DNA of 64,000 nucleotides. Source: an uncultured Rikenellaceae bacterium (GTDB taxonomy: Bacteria; Bacteroidota; Bacteroidia; Bacteroidales; Rikenellaceae). The notes under the pieces are model-generated. The model was not told where the DNA came from, did not search any database, and was given only the letters and a program-made list of their open reading frames with translations. Where the stretch lies: the NCBI GenBank assembly GCA_947038405.1, contig CAMQVY010000006.1, forward strand, positions 21,842-85,841. Direction: 5' to 3'. Positions 36,498 to 46,728 of the stretch are shown here, piece by piece. The number at the start of each line of letters is the position of its first letter. The first letter of the stretch is position 1. The position numbers were made by a program, and so were the translations under genes.

Positions 36498-37859
36498 TTA
36501 CTTAACTTGGTCAAAGAGAGACGTAGCATCTACATCTGAACGTTGAGAGCTATCTGTCATATCAACAATACGAGAGCTTCCCTTTGTAACACTACGCTTA
36601 ACCTCTTCTGGCTTCGTAATCTCTTGAGCTAGCCTTACTTTTCGCCTTACATAAGCAGGCGAATTTAATATCTTATCTATATTGTGATACCTCTTTCTAT
36701 CATCTGTAAAACGAATACTATCTCCCTGACTATCGGCAGCTCCACTACCTCTATTTAATGAAGAGTGCTTCATAAATGGATTACCCAACCCTGCGTCTGG
36801 TGACTTCCATAAACCTTTACCTGGCATCAGATCTCCTCTTCCAGACACACCTGATCCTTGATAATTACCCCCTTGAGATGGCTCTTCAATAGAGCTCTTA
36901 AATCCTGTGGCAATAATCGTAACCTCCAACTCATCTCCTAATAGATCAGAATTTCCTGCTCCCCATATTATATTAGCTGTTCCTCCTGCCATATCAATAA
37001 TATGGTTACGAATCAAATCAGTCTCATCAAGTGTTGCCTCGATATCACCATAGGTGATATTTAATAAAATATCTGTTGCTCCTGCAATTGAGTTATGATT
37101 CAATAGTGGTGACAATAAAGCCTCCTCAACACTCTCCTGTGCTCTATTTTCTCCAGATGCAAGTCCTGTTCCCATCAAACTGATACCGCTATCTCGCATT
37201 ACAGTACAAACATCCGCGAAGTCAACATTTATATAAGCTGTCCTCGTTATAATCTCTGCAATACTTCTAGCTGCCGTTGCCAAAACATCATTTGCTTTGC
37301 CAAATGCCTCTGTTATTGGGAGTTTTCCATAAATCTCCTTTATATTCTCATTGTTTATGATAATCAATGAGTCAACACCCTTCTTTAACTCCTCAATTCC
37401 AACTAAAGCATTCTTTGTCCTCTCTGGTCCCTCATTCCTATATGGCATAGTAACAATTCCAACTGTCAATACACCACTCTCTCTCGCAGCTTTAGCAATA
37501 ATAGGCGCAGCTCCTGTTCCTGTTCCTCCGCCCATACCTGCCGTAACAAATAACATCTTTATGCCTTCTCGTTGAAAAATATCAACAATCTTGTCCAAAC
37601 TATCAATCGCTGCAATTCGTCCACGCTCAGGCTTGTTTCCTGCACCTAGACCCTCTCCAAGCTGAACTTTAATAGGGACAGGACTCATATTCAAAGCCTG
37701 ACGATCTGTATTACATACGATAAACGAGACATCTCCAATACCAAGATCATGCATTCGATTAACTGCATTACCTCCAGCACCACCAATGCCTGCTACCATA
37801 ATTATTGAAGGCGAAACCTTTTCTAGCTCTAGCTCTTCTAATAGACTATCTGTTACCAT
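36498..37859 (-). CDS. ftsZ: Cell division GTPase FtsZ
   Basis: Tubulin-like protein that forms the division ring, 453 residues. The GTP-binding signature GGGTGTGAAP is at about 109-118; the N-terminal IGGAGGNAVNRM block and T7-loop region are intact. The GTPase core ends near residue 320, and a long Gly/Ser/Asp-rich linker then leads to a C-terminal stretch with PAYVRRKVRLAQE and a diverged tip ending SLFDQVK. The tail is much longer than in E. coli, as usual in Bacteroidota. It is the last division gene of the cluster, 24 bases after ftsA. Confidence 0.97.
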   Translation of the reverse strand: MVTDSLLEELELEKVSPSIIMVAGIGGAGGNAVNRMHDLGIGDVSFIVCNTDRQALNMSPVPIKVQLGEGLGAGNKPERGRIAAIDSLDKIVDIFQREGIKMLFVTAGMGGGTGTGAAPIIAKAARESGVLTVGIVTMPYRNEGPERTKNALVGIEELKKGVDSLIIINNENIKEIYGKLPITEAFGKANDVLATAARSIAEIITRTAYINVDFADVCTVMRDSGISLMGTGLASGENRAQESVEEALLSPLLNHNSIAGATDILLNITYGDIEATLDETDLIRNHIIDMAGGTANIIWGAGNSDLLGDELEVTIIATGFKSSIEEPSQGGNYQGSGVSGRGDLMPGKGLWKSPDAGLGNPFMKHSSLNRGSGAADSQGDSIRFTDDRKRYHNIDKILNSPAYVRRKVRLAQEITKPEEVKRSVTKGSSRIVDMTDSSQRSDVDATSLFDQVK

Positions 37860-37883
37860 ATGATTATATAATGTATAAGTCGA

Positions 37884-39299
37884 TTAATTGTCATCATCTA
37901 TAATCTGATCACTATAATCAAAATATTTATTAATATTCTCTTTCACTTTTGCAAAAAAACCTGACTTACGCTTAGCGTGTTTAACTCGAGATTTCTCTTT
38001 ATCAACATTAACTTCTGAATCTTCAGCTGACTCCTCTAAATCATCTATATTAGCCGCATTAATCTCAGCCTCAACAGACAATACAGGATCTACATCTCCA
38101 ACAACAGGCTCTAAGTCTCTGGCTACCTGCTCACACATACAGCCACTATCTAGCTCATTCATAGCCTCTACTAAAATACCAACTACTGTTGAATAAGATG
38201 AGTTAGACGCAATCTCCATAGAGTCTTCGTCAACCATTACATTAGGAGTAGCAATCCTGACATCCATACCGAGATACTTCTCTAGCATTAAATCGATATC
38301 TTTCAAATTTGCACAACCACCAGTAATTACAATGCCTGCTCCTAACTTACCCTCATATCCAGCTGTTTTGATCTCAGCTTTGATAAAGTCCGCAATATCT
38401 TTAAGTCTTGCCTCAATAATTGCAGCTAAGTTTTGAAACGATATGATTTTAGGATCACGTGATGTTCGTCCTGGTACTTTTATCTGTTTTGTCTCATCAA
38501 CATTCTCTGGAACAGCACAACCATACTCTATTTTTAAACCCTCAACATATCTCTCTAAAATTCCATGTGCACGAATATCTTTATTTATAGAGCCTGCACC
38601 CATAGGTATAACTCCTAAATAACGAACTATCCTATCGTGATAAATACATATATCTGAGATTCCTGCACCTATATCAATAACTGCAACTCCCATCTCTTTT
38701 TCATCAGGAAGAACAACAGCTTCAGCAGAAACAACAGAGTTTATATATAGTGCTTTTTGTGAAATACCAACATTAGAAAGAGCTTTCTCAACACGTCCAG
38801 TTAAAGAAGCATCTCCAACTACCAAGTTAAATGTACTAGCTAATGTTTTTCCATACATTCCAACAGGATTTTCTACAATCTCCTCATCATTAACTAAATA
38901 GTGCTGAGGTGTGATGTGCAATATTTTATATCCATAAGGTGCTTGATAACTCCTCATGTTATCATTCAATTTGCGTACATCCTCTTCGCTAATCTCCCCA
39001 TCTGCTCCACTAACATATATGTAATATGGATGACTTGCACATCTAAGGTGTTTACCCGAAACCCCTGCATAAATCTCCAATATCTTGATCTCAAGACGCT
39101 CCTCGACAATATTTACTGCCTTAGTGATAGCCTTAACAACAAGATCCATATTCTTTATCTCTCCATTAACTACACCTTGAGATGGGACTATTTCAACATC
39201 TACAATATGCAATTTATCTGCAATGACTTCACCTACGGCAAGAGTAGTATTACTACTACCCAAATCAATCGCTACAATATAATTATTATTTTCATCCAT
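37884..39299 (-). CDS. ftsA: Cell division protein FtsA
   Basis: Actin-like protein that tethers FtsZ to the membrane and recruits late division proteins. The ATP-binding block VAIDLGSSNTT is at the N-terminus, followed by the SHS2/1C subdomain and VIDIGAGISDICIY. The frame opens with ATG at 39314, but the ATG at 39299 (MDENNNYIVAID) is preferred, for 471 residues. The C-terminus has an acidic linker and the amphipathic stretch FAKVKENINKYF, expected for membrane binding. Confidence 0.95.
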   Translation of the reverse strand: MDENNNYIVAIDLGSSNTTLAVGEVIADKLHIVDVEIVPSQGVVNGEIKNMDLVVKAITKAVNIVEERLEIKILEIYAGVSGKHLRCASHPYYIYVSGADGEISEEDVRKLNDNMRSYQAPYGYKILHITPQHYLVNDEEIVENPVGMYGKTLASTFNLVVGDASLTGRVEKALSNVGISQKALYINSVVSAEAVVLPDEKEMGVAVIDIGAGISDICIYHDRIVRYLGVIPMGAGSINKDIRAHGILERYVEGLKIEYGCAVPENVDETKQIKVPGRTSRDPKIISFQNLAAIIEARLKDIADFIKAEIKTAGYEGKLGAGIVITGGCANLKDIDLMLEKYLGMDVRIATPNVMVDEDSMEIASNSSYSTVVGILVEAMNELDSGCMCEQVARDLEPVVGDVDPVLSVEAEINAANIDDLEESAEDSEVNVDKEKSRVKHAKRKSGFFAKVKENINKYFDYSDQIIDDDN

Positions 39300-39325
39300 T
39301 TTATTTAACTGCATTTAGCCTCATA

Positions 39326-40192
39326 TCAAACCTTTTTACTCTTCTTCATTTTTGTACAAACAACCTGCCCATTATATTCAAGATTAATGTAAGTTGGGGT
39401 GTTCCATAAATCATTACCGGAACTATGATCGTAAAACAACATTAATTTTTTTAATTTACGATCAATTTCATCTAATTTACCCAACCTTATCACATGGTTC
39501 CCAACCCTTGGAACTAACTCTACCTCAGACTCTTTAAGTAGGAGCGTGCCATCCATTGACCCCCTACCCAAAACATTTATCTGAACTATATGTGAACTCA
39601 AAAACAGATCTTCTCTTGTTACATTCACAAAGTTAATTAGTTTCTTGAAGAATTTATAATTTTCAGACGTTTTTTTTTCCACCTCACTACTTTGCACTCG
39701 CCAATCACCTATAAACTTAGCACTAAACGGAGGGGCAAAATTGCCCGTAATAATTGGCACATAAATAACTTCATGACTCTGGAGCGGTAAGATATAATTA
39801 TCCTCCGTAATATAGAAGTTATATCCGTTCACTGTATTAAATCGTGCGATTGGTCTACGCTGTTCTATCTCAATATTAAGAGTCCCAACCATATCGACAT
39901 AAACAGATGCTTTCTTGACAAATCGCCTTCGTTCAAGAAACTCTTTAACCTCCATAGTATTCAGTTTAGAAATCTCCATATTCTTGAGTTGAAACTTATC
40001 TATACTAAACCAAGCCAAAACCATTGAAGGTGTAATTATCCTCTGAATAGAACTATCCTTAATAACAACATCAACGCGATCAATTACTCTACCTCGTTGT
40101 CTGTTTGCACTCAAATTAGATGCCAGAACGAAGTATAGGATAATAAATATCCATACTAACATTGATGATATAATAATTAAAGGCCGTTTCAT
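39326..40192 (-). CDS. ftsQ: Cell division protein FtsQ/DivIB
   Basis: Bitopic membrane protein of the divisome, 288 residues. There is one N-terminal transmembrane segment (about 5-25), then a POTRA-like region (VVIKDSSIQRIITPSMVLAWF, then VKEFLERRRFVKKASVYV) and a beta domain. Sequence identity to model FtsQ is weak, as is usual. The call rests on topology and position: between murC and ftsA in the dcw order. Gaps to its neighbours are 18 and 26 bases. Confidence 0.9.
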   Translation of the reverse strand: MKRPLIIISSMLVWIFIILYFVLASNLSANRQRGRVIDRVDVVIKDSSIQRIITPSMVLAWFSIDKFQLKNMEISKLNTMEVKEFLERRRFVKKASVYVDMVGTLNIEIEQRRPIARFNTVNGYNFYITEDNYILPLQSHEVIYVPIITGNFAPPFSAKFIGDWRVQSSEVEKKTSENYKFFKKLINFVNVTREDLFLSSHIVQINVLGRGSMDGTLLLKESEVELVPRVGNHVIRLGKLDEIDRKLKKLMLFYDHSSGNDLWNTPTYINLEYNGQVVCTKMKKSKKV

Positions 40193-40210
40193 TCCAAAGG
40201 TATATTTACA

Positions 40211-41572
40211 TTAACAACTTACAACACTAGCAATCTGAGCACAATATTTATCAATATCTCCTGCTCCAAAAGTAACAATTACGTCATTTGGATTATCTTC
40301 GACCCACTTAACCAAACTCTCTTTTGATATAATTTCGCACTCCGATGTTACTAGATTAGCAATAATTTCCGACTCAACGCCTTCAATAGGTAACTCTCTT
40401 GCTGGATATATTGGTAGCAATGCAACCTTATCGGCTAAAGATAAAGACTCTGCAAACTCTTTATGAAAATCAAGAGTACGGCTATACAAGTGAGGCTGAA
40501 AAACTACAGTCAAACCTCTGCCTGGAAACATTTTTCGTACAGATCCAATTGCAACTTCCAACTCTCTTGGGTGGTGTGCATAATCATCCATATAGACCCT
40601 ATTAGGGTTATTTACATAGAGTTCAAATCGCCTTTTAATACCAACGAATGTCTTCAATCCCTGTTTCAATAGATCTTCACTCTCAATTCCTGCAACCCAT
40701 AAAGCAGCAACCGCAGCCACACTATTTTCGACATTAACCCAGCCTGGAACTCCCAATTCACAACCGATAATCGTTCTATCTGGACATACAATATCATACC
40801 TATAACATCCGCCATCCATTAACTCAATATTCTCTGCATAAAAATCTGTTGGGATATCATACGAATATCTATACACTTTTATATCACTATTCGTAATATC
40901 AACATCTACACGATCATTAATAATCAACGAACCACCACTCTCAATCTGTGATATAAATTGAGAAAATGCAATCTTTACATTTTCATGTGTTCCATAAATA
41001 TCAAGATGATCCGCATCCGCAGATGTAACAATTGCTACATTTGGATAGAGCTGTAAAAATGAACGATCAAATTCATCTGCCTCTACAGCTAACCTATTAC
41101 CACTACCCAAAACCATATTTGAAGCGAAATTTACTGAGATGCCTCCCAGAAATGCACTACCACCACCTCCAGCGACATGGTTCAACCACGCTATCAATGT
41201 TGTTACTGAAGTCTTTCCATGGGTTCCTGCAACTGCCATAACATACTTACCCTTTGAGATTACGCCCAACATATTTGATCGCTTACGAATCTCAAATCCC
41301 TCACTCTTTAACCAATTATATTCACTGTGATCAGATGGTATTGCTGGAGTATATACAACTAAAGTCTTCTCAATATCTTTAAACTCCTCTGGAATCTGCG
41401 AAACACTATCTTCATAGTGAACTATAGCTCCTTCACGCTCTAATGCCTCAGTTAAAGGTGTTGACGTCTTGTCATATCCAGCAACTCCCTTACCCTCATG
41501 TAAAAAATATCGTGCAATAGCACTCATCCCAATTCCTCCAATTCCGAGGAAATATACATTTTCAAATCTCAT
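40211..41572 (-). CDS. murC: UDP-N-acetylmuramate-L-alanine ligase
   Basis: Cytosolic ATP-dependent ligase that adds the first peptide residue, L-Ala, to UDP-MurNAc. It has 453 residues and the three-domain Mur ligase fold. The N-terminal nucleotide block LGIGGIGMSAIARY is followed by the ATP loop AGTHGKTSVTTL (about 114-125) and the C-terminal MDDYAHHPRE. It starts one base after the murG stop, which suggests coupled translation. Confidence 0.97.
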   Translation of the reverse strand: MRFENVYFLGIGGIGMSAIARYFLHEGKGVAGYDKTSTPLTEALEREGAIVHYEDSVSQIPEEFKDIEKTLVVYTPAIPSDHSEYNWLKSEGFEIRKRSNMLGVISKGKYVMAVAGTHGKTSVTTLIAWLNHVAGGGGSAFLGGISVNFASNMVLGSGNRLAVEADEFDRSFLQLYPNVAIVTSADADHLDIYGTHENVKIAFSQFISQIESGGSLIINDRVDVDITNSDIKVYRYSYDIPTDFYAENIELMDGGCYRYDIVCPDRTIIGCELGVPGWVNVENSVAAVAALWVAGIESEDLLKQGLKTFVGIKRRFELYVNNPNRVYMDDYAHHPRELEVAIGSVRKMFPGRGLTVVFQPHLYSRTLDFHKEFAESLSLADKVALLPIYPARELPIEGVESEIIANLVTSECEIISKESLVKWVEDNPNDVIVTFGAGDIDKYCAQIASVVSC

Positions 41573-41573
41573 T

Positions 41574-42689
41574 TTATATAATCTTTAATATTTTAGCAAC
41601 TACTCTATCAGCAGAGTCATCAATTGCCAACTTACTTATATTACTTGACAATTCAGCACACCTATCTCTATTCTTCAACAACTGAAGAGCGATAGCAATA
41701 GCCTCACTCTCTGCACGACTATCTTCAATCATCTCAGCAGCTCCTCTATCAACCAATGCACGTGCATTCTTTGTCTGGTGATCCTCTGCAACATTTGGTG
41801 ATGGAACAAAAAGTGTTGGTTTTCCAACCAGACACAACTCCGAAACTGTACATGCTCCAGAACGTGCAATTACAAGATCCGAAACAGCGTAAGCATAATC
41901 CATCCTATCGATAAAAGAGTTATACCAAACTCCATCAGTTGAGTGGTTAGACATAAAGTCTACAATATCAGAATAATAATATTTACCCGTTTGCCAAATA
42001 ACATCAACACCCCCATTTAAGCTCAAATCAGAGATGGCTCTCTTCATTACATTATTCAACGTTCGAGTACCCAAACTACCACCAACAATGAGAATAATCG
42101 GCTTATCACCGCTAAATCCAAAGTAACTTAAAGCATCACTCCTCAAACTTATAACATCACTAAAATTACCCCTTAATGGATTACCTGTCATTACTATTCG
42201 AGATGGATCAAAAAACTTATCCATATTCTCATAAGCTACACAAATAGCATTTGCTCGGCGGGACAACAACTTATTAGTTACTCCAGCATAGGAGTTCTGC
42301 TCCTGTATAATCGTTGGAACTCCTAAACTCTGAGCTGCAAAAAGAACTGGAGCACTAGCATATCCACCAAAGCCAACTACTATATCTGCCCTAAACTCTT
42401 TTATTATATCTTTAGCCATCTTAACACTACGATACAATTTAAAAGGAAGAGATAAATTATGTACTATAGCTCTGGGTGAAAAAGATCTCTTCATCCCCAA
42501 AATTGACAACCCAACGATCTTATACCCTAAAGCTGGAATCCTATCCATCTCCATTTTGCCCTCTGCTCCTACAAAGAGTATTTCAACACTCTCTCCAAGT
42601 CGCTTCTTCAAAGACTCTGCAACCGAAACAGCAGGATAGATATGTCCGCCAGTTCCTCCCCCACTTAGTATTACCCTATATTTTTTCAT
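41574..42689 (-). CDS. murG: Lipid II synthase (GlcNAc transferase) MurG
   Basis: Peripheral membrane glycosyltransferase of family GT28 that adds GlcNAc to lipid I on the cytosolic face. It has 371 residues, with the N-terminal Gly-rich loop SGGGTGGHIYPAVS, GFGGYAS and the C-terminal sugar-nucleotide block RSGACTVSELCLVGKP. It has the usual position after ftsW and before murC. Confidence 0.97.
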   Translation of the reverse strand: MKKYRVILSGGGTGGHIYPAVSVAESLKKRLGESVEILFVGAEGKMEMDRIPALGYKIVGLSILGMKRSFSPRAIVHNLSLPFKLYRSVKMAKDIIKEFRADIVVGFGGYASAPVLFAAQSLGVPTIIQEQNSYAGVTNKLLSRRANAICVAYENMDKFFDPSRIVMTGNPLRGNFSDVISLRSDALSYFGFSGDKPIILIVGGSLGTRTLNNVMKRAISDLSLNGGVDVIWQTGKYYYSDIVDFMSNHSTDGVWYNSFIDRMDYAYAVSDLVIARSGACTVSELCLVGKPTLFVPSPNVAEDHQTKNARALVDRGAAEMIEDSRAESEAIAIALQLLKNRDRCAELSSNISKLAIDDSADRVVAKILKII

Positions 42690-42723
42690 TTCAAATATTT
42701 TCTATTACCTACTCTACAAGCAC

Positions 42724-43989
42724 CTACTTCAATATAGACTCTGCGCGAGGCGTATCAATCGTATTCTCCTTAACTTGTCGACTAATACCCATAATCATTC
42801 CCAAGGCTAATGAAGTAAAAAATAGAGACGAACCTCCAAGACTAATAATAGGTAGCGTCTGCCCTGTTACTGGCCCTAAACCAACAGAAACAGACATATT
42901 AACAAGTGCCTGAATAACAACCATCAATGATAATCCAAGTACCAAAAGACTCGGAAATGCAGTTCCACACAGTGTGAAAATCAAAATTGCTCGGTAAAAC
43001 AACCATAAATATAGTCCTAAACATATTATAGCACCCAACAGTCCATACTCCTCTACAATAAAGGCATAAGCAAAGTCTGAATAGGAGTGAGGTAAGTTTG
43101 CTCTTTGTGTACTCTGACCAGGACCTTTACCGAAAAAGCCTCCCGTTGATACCGCAATGCGTGCCTGCTCTTTCTGTAACTCATCACCACTCTCTACATC
43201 TGCTTCAATAAAAGGCAGAAAAGATGTAAGTCGATTAATCCATGTGTCTACTCGACCAATATCCAATGCCTTCATTACAGAGAACGAAAACACTACAAAA
43301 ATCGCAGCTAAAGCAAGTAATCTAGCTAACTCACGAATTCTAACTCGACCTAAATACAACATTATCAAACAACTCACAAATGTAATAGCTGAAGTCGATA
43401 AATTAGAGGGAAATATTAATCCGCAAGAGAGTATAACTGGACCTAAAAGCGGTAGAGTATTTTTCAATAACACCTCTTTAAATTTAGAATAATCTTTATT
43501 CTTTCCTGTAATGTAAGACAATTTAGGTAACAACTCCATTTTCGCGATATCCTTCTGCCTTAAAGCTAACCTACGAGCCAAAATAAGCACCAAAGTAACT
43601 CGCATTAAATCCGAAGGTTGAAACGTCATTGAAGTGCCAGGAATAGATAACCATCGTGTAGCATCATTCAAATTGACTCCAATAAAAAATGTTGCCAACA
43701 TACATAACAACGATATTACATAGCCTATTGACGCTAATTTTGCATACCACTGATAATTAATCATATGAACAATTACAACGATAGCAAAACAAACAATTAA
43801 AATCGATGCTTGTTTACCGATAAAATATAAAGTATTACCATCTAAGAGCCTATATGCCATAGATGCAGTAGAAGAGTAAATAACCAACAATGAGATTGCA
43901 GCTAAGCCAGCGAACACAACCCATAGTGTAGGATCTCCTCCTATTCGTATTTTTTTAATAAAATCTTCTAATTTATCAACATCAATCAT
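42724..43989 (-). CDS. ftsW: Lipid II polymerase / cell division protein FtsW
   Basis: SEDS family membrane protein of 421 residues with about ten hydrophobic segments. It polymerises lipid II with its partner FtsI at the septum. The call over RodA rests on its place in the dcw cluster between murD and murG. Family landmarks are the basic-aromatic start of the second half, GQSTQRANLPHSYSDFAYAFIVEEYG, and the C-terminal GQTLPIISLGGSS. The start is ATG at 43989. Confidence 0.95.
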   Translation of the reverse strand: MIDVDKLEDFIKKIRIGGDPTLWVVFAGLAAISLLVIYSSTASMAYRLLDGNTLYFIGKQASILIVCFAIVVIVHMINYQWYAKLASIGYVISLLCMLATFFIGVNLNDATRWLSIPGTSMTFQPSDLMRVTLVLILARRLALRQKDIAKMELLPKLSYITGKNKDYSKFKEVLLKNTLPLLGPVILSCGLIFPSNLSTSAITFVSCLIMLYLGRVRIRELARLLALAAIFVVFSFSVMKALDIGRVDTWINRLTSFLPFIEADVESGDELQKEQARIAVSTGGFFGKGPGQSTQRANLPHSYSDFAYAFIVEEYGLLGAIICLGLYLWLFYRAILIFTLCGTAFPSLLVLGLSLMVVIQALVNMSVSVGLGPVTGQTLPIISLGGSSLFFTSLALGMIMGISRQVKENTIDTPRAESILK

Positions 43990-44051
43990 AACTCTATTTT
44001 TTCACCTTTTAATACCTCCGACATGAACTGCAATACATTTATTACAGTGAC

Positions 44052-45386
44052 CTATTTATTGCCAATCCATATTTTAAATTGCTCTCCCCTATCTTCGTAG
44101 CTCTTAAACAAATCAAAACTAGCACAAGCTGGAGAGAGTAGTACAACATCTCCCTCAACTGCTAGAGATTGAGCTGCAACCATCGCAGCATCCAAGCTAT
44201 TTGTATCTTTTATTACAGGTATTACCCCATCAAAACTACTCAACAATTTCTCATTGTCTAGCCCCATACAGACTAAAGCCTTTACTTTATCTCTAACTAA
44301 TGGCAATAAAGGTGAGTAATCATTACCCTTATCCTTTCCACCTGCAATCCAAACTACTGGCTTTGTCATACTCTCAAGAGCGTACCATACGGAATCAACA
44401 TTAGTTGCCTTTGAGTCATTTATATACTCTACACCATCTAACTCTTTAACTGCCTCTAATCTGTGTTCAACTCCCCTAAACTCGCTCAAAGTTCTACATA
44501 TTGAGGATATATCGACACCCGCAGAGATAGCAGATAAAGATGCTGCCATAGCGTTGTAGATATTGTGAATTCCACCAGTATTGAGACTCTTAGAGTCAAA
44601 AACTAACTCTGTTCCATCTACTCTACACACGATATTATTACCAACAATAGAGCCTCCAACATTAGAGTCAACCCTAACTGAAAACGGTAAAATATCACTT
44701 TTAATATCATATCGATCTAACTCTCCAGCAATAGTAGCGTCATCTGCACAGTATATGAAACTATCTCCAACTCTTTGATTACGAATTACTCTCATCTTAC
44801 TATCTACATAGTTTTGCATCTTATAATCGTAACGATCCAAGTGGTCTGGAGTAATGTTCATCAATAGTGCAATATCTGCCCTAAAGTCAAACATCCCATC
44901 TAATTGGAAACTACTCAGCTCCAACACATACCAATCATAATTTTGAGTGGCAACAGAGTAAGCAAAGCTCTCTCCAATATTCCCCCCAACACCAACACTG
45001 TAACCACCATCTTTCAACATCTGATATGTTAGAGTTGTTGTTGTTGTCTTACCATTTGAGCCCGTTATACATACTAATTTTGCCTGAGTATATCTTGACG
45101 CAAACTCAATCTCCGAGATAATAGGAATACCTAAACGTCTTGCAGCAACAACAATAGGAACACTATCTGGAATACCAGGACTCTTTACAATCTCATCTGC
45201 TGAGAGTATCACCTCTTCGGTATGCTTGCCTTGTTCATACGGAATATCCCATTCAGATAGCCTTGAGCGATACACCTCAGGAATAGTCCCTATGTCTGAA
45301 ACAAAAACATCTAGGTTTTTTACTTTAGCCAATACAGCAGATCCACATCCACTCTCTTCTCCTCCTAAAACAACTAAACGTCTCAT
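44052..45386 (-). CDS. murD: UDP-N-acetylmuramoylalanine-D-glutamate ligase
   Basis: Adds D-Glu to UDP-MurNAc-L-Ala in the cytosol. It has 444 residues with the ATP loop ITGSNGKTTTTTLTY (about 107-121) and the C-terminal WIAGGKDKGNDYSPL. The D-Glu specificity is inferred from family motifs and from position after mraY. mraY ends three bases before its start. Confidence 0.97.
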   Translation of the reverse strand: MRRLVVLGGEESGCGSAVLAKVKNLDVFVSDIGTIPEVYRSRLSEWDIPYEQGKHTEEVILSADEIVKSPGIPDSVPIVVAARRLGIPIISEIEFASRYTQAKLVCITGSNGKTTTTTLTYQMLKDGGYSVGVGGNIGESFAYSVATQNYDWYVLELSSFQLDGMFDFRADIALLMNITPDHLDRYDYKMQNYVDSKMRVIRNQRVGDSFIYCADDATIAGELDRYDIKSDILPFSVRVDSNVGGSIVGNNIVCRVDGTELVFDSKSLNTGGIHNIYNAMAASLSAISAGVDISSICRTLSEFRGVEHRLEAVKELDGVEYINDSKATNVDSVWYALESMTKPVVWIAGGKDKGNDYSPLLPLVRDKVKALVCMGLDNEKLLSSFDGVIPVIKDTNSLDAAMVAAQSLAVEGDVVLLSPACASFDLFKSYEDRGEQFKIWIGNK

Positions 45387-45388
45387 TT

Positions 45389-46642
45389 TTATCTAATTTT
45401 TAATGTTATCAACGTTACAGCTGCAAGTAACAACTGCACAATCCAAAACCTAACAACAATCTTTGACTCTGGGAAACCTCTCTTCTGATAGTGGTGATGT
45501 AATGGGGACATGAGTAATAAACGTTTCCCTTCACCAAATCTCTTGCGAGTATATTTGAAATATCCAACTTGGATAATAACAGATAAATTTTCAATAAGAA
45601 AAACTCCACACAGAATCGGTAACAATAACTCCTTACGTATTAATAGAGCTAAAACTGCAATCATTCCTCCAATAGCTAAACTACCAGTATCTCCCATAAA
45701 TATCTGTGCAGGGTAACAGTTGTACCACAAGAAACCAAACATTGCTCCTGCAAATGCACCAGTAAATACAACTAATTCTCCACTATTTGGAATATACATA
45801 ATATTCAAATAATCTGCATATATTATATTACCTGATAAATATGCCAAAATACCCAATACAATGACAATTGATGAGGCGACTCCTGTGGTGAGACCATCCA
45901 AACCATCTGAGAGATTTGCCCCATTTGACACCGCCGTAATTATAAATGTAGCTGCTAATATGTAAATAATCCAAGTTAAAGTATCATGATACTTATTACT
46001 TGTTGGAACTAACCAAGAGTAATCAAATTCATTATTTTTAATAAACGGAATCGTAGTTCGTGTACTCTTATCTTCAACATCAACATACGTCTTACTCCTA
46101 GCTTCACTCTGTACAGGTGATTGCACCGAAAGAGTATCAACTGAAATATGGCTAACTGCAACACGATCTTTAACAACAATATCTTGATTAAAACACATCA
46201 CTGTTCCGACAATAATCCCAAGCCCAACCTGACCAACAATTTTAAATCTACCCTTTAACCCATCTTTATTCTTTCTGAAAACCTTTATATAGTCATCTAA
46301 AAACCCGATAAAGCCCAACCATATAGTCGCAATTATCATCAATTGAACATATATATTTGTTAGATCACATAGTAGTAGTGTTGGAATCAATATCGAAGCA
46401 ATAATAATGATACCACCCATTGTTGGCGTACCTTTCTTTTGCATCTGACCCTCAAGCCCAAGGTTACGAACATCCTCGCCAACCTGCTTACGATGAAGGT
46501 AAGAGATAATCTTACGTCCGAAGATAATTCCGATTAGTAGAGCCAAAACGATTGAAGCTCCAGCTCTAAAAGATAATGACTTAAACATAACGCCTCCTGG
46601 AATGTCAAAAATCTTATCTAGATAGTCAAATAAATGATACAT
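45389..46642 (-). CDS. mraY: Phospho-N-acetylmuramoyl-pentapeptide transferase
   Basis: Membrane enzyme that moves phospho-MurNAc-pentapeptide to undecaprenyl phosphate, giving lipid I. It has 417 residues against about 360 in E. coli. The extra length is mainly a polar insertion of about 45 residues (roughly 154-198) between transmembrane segments. Catalytic Asp residues in FLDDYIK (116-117) and the C-terminal [12 protein letters not shown] are intact. The insertion is common in Bacteroidota MraY. Confidence 0.96.
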   Translation of the reverse strand: MYHLFDYLDKIFDIPGGVMFKSLSFRAGASIVLALLIGIIFGRKIISYLHRKQVGEDVRNLGLEGQMQKKGTPTMGGIIIIASILIPTLLLCDLTNIYVQLMIIATIWLGFIGFLDDYIKVFRKNKDGLKGRFKIVGQVGLGIIVGTVMCFNQDIVVKDRVAVSHISVDTLSVQSPVQSEARSKTYVDVEDKSTRTTIPFIKNNEFDYSWLVPTSNKYHDTLTWIIYILAATFIITAVSNGANLSDGLDGLTTGVASSIVIVLGILAYLSGNIIYADYLNIMYIPNSGELVVFTGAFAGAMFGFLWYNCYPAQIFMGDTGSLAIGGMIAVLALLIRKELLLPILCGVFLIENLSVIIQVGYFKYTRKRFGEGKRLLLMSPLHHHYQKRGFPESKIVVRFWIVQLLLAAVTLITLKIR

Positions 46643-46728
46643 TTCTTAATATATTTTTTAATTACTTAAACCTTATAATAATTTCCTAAAGTTGCCTCAC
46701 AAAGAGAACCAGAACCAATTGCAACAAA

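Noticed and set aside
46643..46728. Possible further repeat copy between murE and mraY
   Set aside because: A weak resemblance to the intergenic repeat family by eye, but without the GGGCGG core or the TCGCAG tail.
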